A stretch of 14,575 bases of DNA, from assembly GCA_013054445.1 (NCBI GenBank), contig JAAMPI010001428.1:1-14575 (forward strand), read 5' to 3'. The DNA is from Cudoniella acicularis. Its lineage: Eukaryota; Ascomycota; Leotiomycetes; Helotiales; Helotiaceae. Every line of letters starts with the position of its first letter. Position 1 is the stretch's first letter. Of this stretch, positions 8,547 through 14,575 are shown in pieces. The notes beneath the pieces were generated by a model, which saw only the letters and a list, made by a program, of their open reading frames with translations, was not told the origin of the DNA and made no database searches. The position numbers were made by a program, and so were the translations under genes.

Positions 8547-9525
8547 TACTCCCTCCTCTATCTACGAAGATATTTCCAGCGCATTATGCCAGCTGCAGGA
8601 CGGAGAGCAGTTGCTTGAGATAGAGCTTCTTGGGAAAAGTCACCCACTTCCGGCTGGATCCAACTTTCTTCTCGAGGGGAACAGCATTGCAATTCCAAAA
8701 ATCAAACTCGTCCAAGCTTTTGTCATTGCTCGTCAGATTTTTTTCAAACTCTACAGAAACTGCCCCCAGGACAAGCAGCAAGATCTGCAAAATGCCACAG
8801 CTGTCATTCTTTTGATGGATCCAGAGCATCTCACGGCGGCAAATGCTCGCAAAAGGCTTGTGCAGTCGTCGCTAGAAATTTTAACGGAAAAAGTTCAAGC
8901 GATTCTGAAGAAGGAATTGTTGTTCGTGGACAGTTTCCTGACTGCAAGACTCCATCGTCATAACAAATCACCGACTTTATGGAGCCATCGACGCTGGATC
9001 CTTGAGAAGGCTCAATCGATGAGAATAGCCTGCGATCTCCAGCAGGACGTAAGGACCGTCATTCTGGTTGCAGCAGAAAGACACCCGAGGAATTACTACG
9101 CTTGGTCTCATCTTCGATGGCTTGTCCAAAACACCGGTGTGGAAGACAAAACGAAAAAGCAAATATTGACTGTTGCCAAGGACTGGTGTTTGAGGCACCC
9201 GAGTGACACATCCGGGTTCTCATTTCTATTATTTTGTCTCGCCAGTCCCGCAGTCTCGAAAAACGTGTCACGAATCGAAGCAAGCACGTTCGTCTGCAAA
9301 GAAGTCCTTCATATTGCTGTCTCATTCAAATGGACTCACGAATCAGTATGGGTATTTCTTCGAACTTTAATTGCCTCTGGAAGTATATCAAAAGAGCAAA
9401 GAGCTCCGTTTCTCAGTACTATTAATGAGCTTCTCACGACAAGTCCCGAAAACGCTAAAGCTAGATCAACCCTCAAGGATGCCATGCAATGGTATGAGGA
9501 ATATCAACAAACATCACCAGCATAA
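8500..9525 (+). CDS. Protein prenyltransferase alpha-subunit repeat protein (PTAR1-like)
   Basis: A single-exon frame of 341 residues. It carries degenerate PPTA repeats, the helical pairs that build the alpha subunits of farnesyl-, geranylgeranyl- and Rab-geranylgeranyl transferases. Visible repeats: LLMDPEHLTAANARKRL (104-120), FLTARLHRHNKSPTLWSHRR (146-165) running into WIL, HPRNYYAWSHLRWLV (195-209), HPSDTSGFSFLLFCL (233-247), and a weak one at ESVWVFLRTLI (281-291). The DPEHLTAANARKRL block and the overall length fit the PTAR1 branch rather than the catalytic FNTA/RAM2 or BET4 subunits, which carry more regular W-x-x-R-x-W repeats. In animals PTAR1 partners RABGGTB to geranylgeranylate the SNARE Ykt6; whether the fungal protein does so is inference. 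No signal peptide or membrane segment is seen. An overlapping upstream ORF may temper translation. I chose the ATG at 8500 because it begins the only long frame; no better in-frame ATG lies upstream. Confidence 0.85.
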   Translation: MSRALDKDSVVLLQDNTPSSIYEDISSALCQLQDGEQLLEIELLGKSHPLPAGSNFLLEGNSIAIPKIKLVQAFVIARQIFFKLYRNCPQDKQQDLQNATAVILLMDPEHLTAANARKRLVQSSLEILTEKVQAILKKELLFVDSFLTARLHRHNKSPTLWSHRRWILEKAQSMRIACDLQQDVRTVILVAAERHPRNYYAWSHLRWLVQNTGVEDKTKKQILTVAKDWCLRHPSDTSGFSFLLFCLASPAVSKNVSRIEASTFVCKEVLHIAVSFKWTHESVWVFLRTLIASGSISKEQRAPFLSTINELLTTSPENAKARSTLKDAMQWYEEYQQTSPA

Positions 9526-11636
9526 ATAAATCCATCACGCGTCAGTACCAGGTCCAACCAGGAAGTTTGTCAGTGGTAGGAGCTTGACGCATCGTTGAGG
9601 TTAAAAGACGGAAAAACAAGCATTGATTGATATTAAACCGATGAAGATTTTCATCTTGATTTCTGAGTAATAACCGCATGGTCAAGGGTGTTAAATTGTG
9701 TAATGTCGATAGGAGAAGCGAGAGATAGGGCTATTAATATTTCGGGGTGTGGGCCGAGAGACATCGTCATCGGCAATATTTGGTTATGCCACCGTACACG
9801 ATACTTGCGATTTCCTGCCAACATCTTTCAAGCTTTTTAGTTTAAAATCGGTTTGGTATTTTTGGATGTGAGGCTTGGATCAGACCATCCTCTTACGGCA
9901 ATACAGTTTCTGTGTGAGAGTAGCTTCAGACGAAGGTTGAGACGAGCTCGAAGCAGTTCTACTGTGACACCGAGGTAAAGCCAGTGCGAATTCGATCTGC
10001 CTCCATGGACATGCGAGGGAATTCCGATTTAAGCTATTAACAAGCTTCCAAGCCAGTGAAGTTTCGACAGGTATCGATACCGGTACGAGATTTAGAGGTG
10101 GGGAGTCAAAGGACGGACCATATTTTTGAAGGACGTGGACGTTCGTAGGTTCGTGGCGATAGAGTGGCTAAGTGGTGGTCCTCTGTTCTATTTCGAGGTA
10201 TCCAGGGTAAATTTAAGCTGTGCAAGTTACTTTGCCTGCTCGTTTTTTACGAAGGGCTTGTCCGCTGACTTGATTCGAAGAGGAGAAAACACCAGATCTC
10301 AGAGCCTCGAAGAATCTCGATGTTGGCGTCCAGAAGGACAAAAAAAGTTGAAAAAGAAGTCGCTTTCCAAGTTGCCAATAGGAGAAGACCCTTGGAATGC
10401 GGGCTGTTCCTAGTTTCTGCGAAGGCTTCGATGGCTTCCACCACACGCATCGCGTCTAACCGTATGCCACCTAACGCGGAACTTGGGCCAGTCTGTGCTG
10501 CAGAAAGATTGCGCACGCATGCCCGCAGACGACTCGACAACCGTGGTGCGATATCAAATTATTGGCAAGCACAATTCGTATGCAGCCTCCACCCACCTAA
10601 CTTTGCATTTCCCCATCGAGTTCTTGCGAGGTTGTGCTGGCACTTGGAAGCGTGCATGTTTCTGCCGCAGTGCCGGCGCTATTGATCAGCGTTGACCAGC
10701 TCCGCTCGAGACTCCGGACGCAGAGTCCAGACAGGTTTTGCGCTGGTCAAGCATCTGCTGTTGGTCGTGTGGGGTTTTCATTGGCGTGCCTCCATGTAGT
10801 ACCTACTGTCCGTACAGGGAGTACGGTTCACGGAACATTTGAAGACTGAAGTCTTCACGAGAATTTACCGGGCAATTGCCTTCGATAAAGTGCACCAAAC
10901 GGTAAGAAATACCATCCGCCGTGTAACAGTTGAACATTGGCAGATCTGCGCTGGCAAATACCGGTCGTGGAATGCTATATCCGTTGTTGGCCCTGGTTTC
11001 ATAATGCTACCCTAGTTAGGATTGGCGCAGGCCCTTGGAAATCTGGTTGATTTCGCTCCCGCGTCCGCCGGGCTGTTATCTAGAAGGTGGCCATGGGATT
11101 TTGAATTTTGTCGGGGGCGGCGAAGGGAATTGGAAACCGCTGATGCTAAGCAGGAGGATTTGTTTGGAGATGAAGGAACAGTAAGCATCAGAATATACGG
11201 GTAACGGGTGTCTATTTGCGCAGCGGCTGGTAGGGCCATACAACCTGAAGAGCGTGATGTGCTGGTTGGTAGTGTTTAGTGTTCATGTCCACTGTCCTGT
11301 GGTGATAAGAGTCGCAGTGTTCATTTCGGTGGTACCCGCAATTAATGTTAAAAAAGCATTTGTTGATCGCTGGTTTCGTGCGGAGGTGGTGCTGCTGGCC
11401 ACCGGAGGCTGTGCGCGGCAGCTAATCTCCAGAAGCGTGTAGAGGGCAGGCTGCACAGCTTGCGCTTGGTTGCTGTGAGTTGTCTCCTTTGAGGTGTCCA
11501 GGTATTATGTTTGCCCCGCCTACTGTAGCCCGCCGTATTTTCGCCACCCAAGCCCGCCTCTCTTCGCCCAACAGGGTAGGAGCAGGCTTCCTAGCTTGGC
11601 TGGCTCCCTGGTCGGTACCCGCCACAACCACGGATG
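9526..11636. other. Long noncoding stretch upstream of the Ecm33-like gene
   Basis: About 2.1 kb with no gene I can support. It follows the PTAR1-like stop and precedes the leader of the Ecm33-like gene. Base composition rises from average to GC-rich toward the right. Several overlapping frames of 60-120 codons occur on both strands (for example near 10126-10413, 10247-10540, 10320-10685 and 11348-11551). None shows a domain, a convincing codon pattern or a homologue-like motif, and they overlap one another. Short palindromes lie at 10070-10087 and 10810-10856. The most likely role is an extended promoter for the wall-protein gene, possibly with an unannotated noncoding transcript. Confidence 0.5.
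10810..10856. repeat. Two adjacent short inverted repeats in the upstream region
   Basis: CCGTAC at 10810-10815 and GTACGG at 10821-10826 are exact reverse complements around a 5-nt spacer. Fifteen bases on, GAAGACT at 10841-10847 and AGTCTTC at 10850-10856 pair exactly around 2 nt. Such dyads are typical of dimeric regulator sites; the first also reads as an everted CCG-N11-CGG pair. No known factor is implied. Confidence 0.6.
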
Positions 11637-11678
11637 CTGGCTGGCTCGCTGCTGGCTGGCTGCTGCGAGCCGCGAGCC
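11636..11678. repeat. GC-rich tandem repeats (GCTGG and GCGAGCC units)
   Basis: GCTGGCTGGCTCGCT at 11636-11650 is followed by the near copy GCTGGCTGGCTGCTG at 11651-11665, and GCGAGCC is then repeated exactly at 11665-11671 and 11672-11678. The block lies right at the upstream edge of the ATG-free leader. It is a simple-sequence tract and may vary in length between strains. Confidence 0.8.
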
Positions 11679-12278
11679 ACTGGTCCACTGGCAGCTTCCC
11701 TGGCCCGTCCCATCCTCATCCCTTAAAACTGCGCGCCGCTTCTTTCGCATCCTCTGATAATACTATTACTGGTCGTCCGCAAAGCCACTTCTCTTTTGAA
11801 ACTCTTCTTCAAAAGTTCGGTTTCCGCGTGTTCCTTTCTCTGCTTCATCACTGTCGTTAAGGTCCCGTTTCTATCCAGGAGAGCAGCAAGCAGAGTGTTG
11901 TTGACAGAGCTCGTATCCCAGCTTCCTCACGAAAAAACAGGTACGTACTTGCTGGCGTGTCCCGGTTTCCCTTTTCTCTGCAGCTGCACCAGGCCATCCA
12001 TCCTGCCTTCCCCATTGCCATCAGTATCAGTCCATACCTCGACGACAGCGACGAGACGGAAACAACCAGAAGGAGACAGGCCCATAAAACAGTTATTCTC
12101 GTCTCGGCGCCCGCTTCTTCAAACAACCACGCGGCTCTTTTTTCCATCCATCCATCAACACCACCACCCACTCTCTCGCACATATCTCATCGTCGAATCT
12201 GCTGGCATCGAATCGAATCATCCAATTGAGTTTCGCTGACGCTGAAAAAGTTACTGTAGCAGCATAATTTCACACACC
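11637..12278 (+). promoter_or_regulatory. Long ATG-free pyrimidine-rich leader of the Ecm33-like gene
   Basis: Between the ATG ending at 11636 and the start codon at 12279 the sense strand holds no ATG in 642 nt, while the reverse complement holds about 18. It is rich in CT tracts (such as TTCCTTTCTCTGCTTC near 11831 and CCACCCACTCTCTCGC near 12165). Strand-specific loss of ATG is what selection on a scanned 5' UTR leaves, so I infer that most of this segment is transcribed leader. It has two matches to the CNYUCNYU element bound by yeast Ssd1 on wall-protein mRNAs (11834-11841 and 12169-12176), which a CT-rich tract would also give by chance. A possible leader intron runs 11941-11983 (GTACGT...CAG), with no good branch point. 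Confidence 0.6.
11793..11815 (+). repeat. Inverted repeat able to form a stem-loop in the leader
   Basis: CTTTTGAA (11793-11800) and TTCAAAAG (11808-11815) are exact 8-bp reverse complements around a 7-nt loop, ACTCTTC. If transcribed it could form a modest, mostly A-U hairpin in the 5' leader; as DNA it could be a dyad site. Confidence 0.65.
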
Positions 12279-13681
12279 ATGTTCGCCCAAAAACTCCTTC
12301 CCGCTCTCGCGGTGTTCGGTCTCGCAGCTGGTAAGTCGTCAACATTTCCCAGTCTACCCATCTCTTGACTCGCACATGATATTTGGACTCGGGGGGAGTT
12401 TCACGAGGATGGCACACACCAATTGACTCGACAATGAGTGCTAATATCCATAAACAGCCCAGACTGCGTCGGTCTGTTCTCAGGCCACGGCCACCGTCAA
12501 CTCAGCAGCCGATGCCACAGCTCTTGCAGACTGCGCGACAATCTCCGGTGACATCCTCATTGGCACCAGTGCCTCTGGTGTCATCAGTATCGATGGCCCT
12601 CAACAAGTTACTGGCAACTTTATTTGTCTGAATGCCGGCCAATTAACCACTTTGAGCAGCAAAACAATTTCCACGATCGGTGGATCTTTCCAACTTGCCA
12701 ACCTCACTCTTCTGTCCACACTCAGCTTTGGCAGCTTGGCCTCAGTCAACACTATCGATTGGTCTGCCCTTCCCGCTCTGCCAGGAATTACTTTCCCGTC
12801 AACTTTCAGCCAGGCAACGTCAGTAACCATCACCAACACGTTCTTGAGCTCCCTTGAGGGTCTCAACAACTTGCAGACTGTTGCGACATTGAATATTAAC
12901 AACAACAATCGTCTTAAGGCATTTACCACCGCAATTTCCAACGTCACCAGTGCGCTCTCTTTTGCAGCCAACGGAGATTCCCTCTCCCTTTCTTTCCCCG
13001 ACCTGGTCTGGGCTGCCAATGTAACATTCAGAAATGCATCATCCGTCGACATTCCTTCTTTAGCGTACGTTAATGGATCCCTCGGATTCTACGGAAACTC
13101 CCTTAGCAACGTAACTGCACCTAACTTGACTACCGTCGGTTACACAACTGGCAATGACAGAGCAGGAGGTTTGGCATTTGTCGACAATGACAGCCTTGCT
13201 AATATTACCATGCCTCTCCTCAAGGCCGTTGGAGGTGCATTCCAAATTTCCACCAACTCCCCCCTTCCGGGAATCAGCTTCCCAAACCTCGCCCAAGTCA
13301 GCGGTGCTATCAGTTTCTCAGGAAACTTCTCATCGTAAGTTTTTCCGGCCTCGATTCTCTAGTCTATTGTACAAAACTGACTCGTATTCTAGAGCATCTC
13401 TCCCTGCTCTTGCCAACGTCCAGGGTGGCTTCAACTTGACCTCCACCACTAGTCTTGACTGCACTGCCTTCAAAGCTGATGATAAGAGCGGTGTTATCCA
13501 AGGAGCCTTCACCTGTGTATCAATTGTTAACGGACAGAGTGTCGGAACTAGTACCACCGGTACCAGCACTGGCTCAAGCGCAAGCTCGACGAGCACGAAG
13601 GGAGCGGCTGCATCATATGGAATTAGCGAGGCTGCCGCCGGCTTATCGGTCCTCGGAGGTCTGTTGCAGATGTTGCTGTAA
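12279..13681 (+). CDS. ECM33: GPI-anchored cell-wall organisation protein, Ecm33/Sps2 family
   Basis: Ecm33-type proteins are GPI-anchored at the plasma membrane and wall; loss weakens the wall and disturbs growth in yeasts and moulds. Three exons, 12279-12330, 12458-13334 and 13393-13681, give 405 residues, a usual length. Residues 1-18 (MFAQKLLPALAVFGLAAA) are a signal peptide. The core is the receptor-L/leucine-rich-like beta-solenoid of the family, starting at ATISGDILIGTSASGVISID and GPQQVTGNFICLNAGQLTTL, with many N-glycosylation sequons (NLT, NVT, NAS, NGS, NIT, NFS). A Ser/Thr-rich stalk (GTSTTGTSTGSSASSTSTKG) precedes a hydrophobic C-terminus (AAAGLSVLGGLLQMLL), as expected for GPI addition. 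Introns are 12331-12457 (GTAAGT...GCTAATAT...CAG, long for this window, ending the signal-peptide exon) and 13335-13392 (GTAAGT...CTGAC...TAG). It has the best start context in the window (CACC ATG) and a long ATG-free leader. Exact paralogue within the Ecm33/Pst1/Sps2 group is not certain. Confidence 0.93.
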
Positions 13682-14575
13682 AGCATTGGGATGTTGGCGT
13701 TCATCTCCTTTTTCGATCACCCTAGACCTAATCTGCGACGTTTCCATATTGTTTTTCTTTGTCACAGCTGCTGCCGGTGCAAAAATGAAGCTTCTCGATC
13801 GATCGCATGCGAGCAATTGAGCGTTTTGGTCCAGCCTTTATTAAGAGCGAGTCGAGGGCAGGAAAGAGAGGTGGTCAGTGATGCAAGCTAGCATAACTTC
13901 ATGTTGCTTTCTCCAGGGAGGTTGCATATTGACGGTGATGTGGCTGTTGCGGTTGAATCCTGGAGATGTGCTCTTGTGTGATGGACGGATTTGGTGGAGG
14001 GCATGAACTAGGACAGTGAGATTCCATACCAACTTGTACATTGATTATTATGAGTTTTAATGCCTCTTGTGACGATTCTGCTTCTTTCTTTAGATGCGTG
14101 GGAGGTCGGTCGTTTGACTTATCTTTTAGTTCCGAGTAATGAAAAAGGATGATTCATCTTACACTGTGCTCTGTGCTATGTTCTGGGTGTGATTTGACAA
14201 GAATCGATGGCACCATTCTGAGAGTGAAACTGTAAGATCTCCAAATCTCCACTATTTCTTTCTTTGCACGTTTATTTCACTTGTTGCCATTTATATTCCG
14301 GGCTGGTTTTTCTTTTTACTGGTTGAGGTCTGAGTTGAGAGCGATGATTGTGTATGTCGCAAGGCTTGGCAAGTGATGGATAAAAAATTTTAAATTCGAA
14401 GTTCAAAACGTAGGTGGCGTATGGCGCCTGTCTGTCTCATCGTTTATGGGTTACACCGCTGTCAAATGTAAGTTACCTTGGTAAGTAAGTGTGGGGTTGG
14501 GGCTGGGTGGTGTTTGGGGCTGAAGGTGCGGCTGAGGGAGGGGTGAGGGGCGGTGGTGTGAAGGGGAGGGCTGAG
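13682..14575. other. 3' flank of the Ecm33-like gene, no gene seen
   Basis: These 894 bp start with the 3' UTR of the wall-protein gene. Two short frames (13691-13891 plus, 13841-14041 minus) overlap each other and show no family feature. I see no tRNA or other RNA gene. The right end turns strongly G-rich from 14492 on, which may be the CT-rich promoter or leader of a minus-strand gene starting beyond the window. Confidence 0.5.
14492..14570 (+). repeat. G-rich tract with G-quadruplex potential
   Basis: The plus strand carries at least six runs of three or four G with short loops, for example GGGGTTGGGGCTGGG at 14493-14507 and GGGAGGGGTGAGGGG at 14536-14550. Loops of 1-3 nt join most runs, with a few longer gaps. 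On the minus strand the tract reads as C-rich, as seen in some fungal promoters. Confidence 0.7.

Noticed and set aside
10126..10685. Several overlapping frames of 70-121 codons on both strands
   Set aside because: They overlap each other on opposite strands, share no consistent frame across possible introns, and show no recognisable domain.
11797..11811. Heat-shock-element-like GAA/TTC pattern
   Set aside because: Only two of three adjoining pentamers match; it is better described as the CTTTTGAA inverted repeat.
11480..11860. 126-codon plus-strand frame upstream of the wall-protein gene
   Set aside because: Composition is dominated by GC-rich tandem repeats and Ala/Ser/Pro codons, and the antisense is equally open; likely chance.
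11932..11940. CACGAAA cell-cycle-box-like motif upstream of the wall-protein gene
   Set aside because: A single seven-base match in a region that is probably transcribed leader is not meaningful without a cluster or conservation.
12600..13052. 150-codon minus-strand frame
   Set aside because: It is antisense to the second exon of the Ecm33-like gene, which explains its openness.
1..14575. tRNA, rRNA, CRISPR or intact transposon
   Set aside because: Looking for tRNA B-box-like GGTTCGANTCC, terminal inverted repeats, transposase-like motifs and regularly spaced repeats gave nothing convincing by eye.

Overview
The window reads as nuclear DNA of a filamentous ascomycete (Pezizomycotina). The genes carry short spliceosomal introns of 48-127 nt with GTAAGT-like donors, CTAAY branch points and YAG acceptors, and every recognisable protein has a fungal family fingerprint. 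A leotiomycete-like fungus would fit, but the sequence alone cannot place the genus.

Layout from left to right. Bases 1-138 may hold the 5' end of a minus-strand gene leaving the window. Bases 343-1523 (minus) are a decayed heme catalase-like gene with two intact introns, a frameshifting 14-bp tandem duplication and several in-frame stops that look like C-to-T changes. Divergent from it is a four-exon golgin of the Rud3/GMAP-210 type (2136-4110, plus). A gene-free, AT-rich 1.66 kb stretch with a C16 run follows. Then come three genes: an unrecognised fungal five-helix membrane protein (5769-6884, minus), the tail-anchored-protein insertion receptor Get1 (7453-8227, minus), and a prenyltransferase alpha-repeat (PTAR1-like) protein (8500-9525, plus) divergent from Get1 across 272 bp. 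A gene-poor 2.75 kb stretch leads to an Ecm33-type GPI-anchored cell-wall protein (12279-13681, plus). The last 0.9 kb has no gene I can support and ends in a G-rich tract.

This is not an operon or a biosynthetic cluster. Several products act in the endomembrane and secretory system: Rud3 tethers at the cis-Golgi, Get1 inserts tail-anchored proteins at the ER, and the Ecm33-like protein travels that route to the wall. I see no evidence that this proximity is more than chance. I found no tRNA, rRNA, CRISPR array or intact transposon, and no convincing new multi-gene system.

The observations most worth following are the 642-nt ATG-free leader in front of the Ecm33-like gene (0 ATG on the sense strand against about 18 on the antisense), the RIP-like decay of the catalase-like gene, and the uncharacterised CxxC membrane protein.
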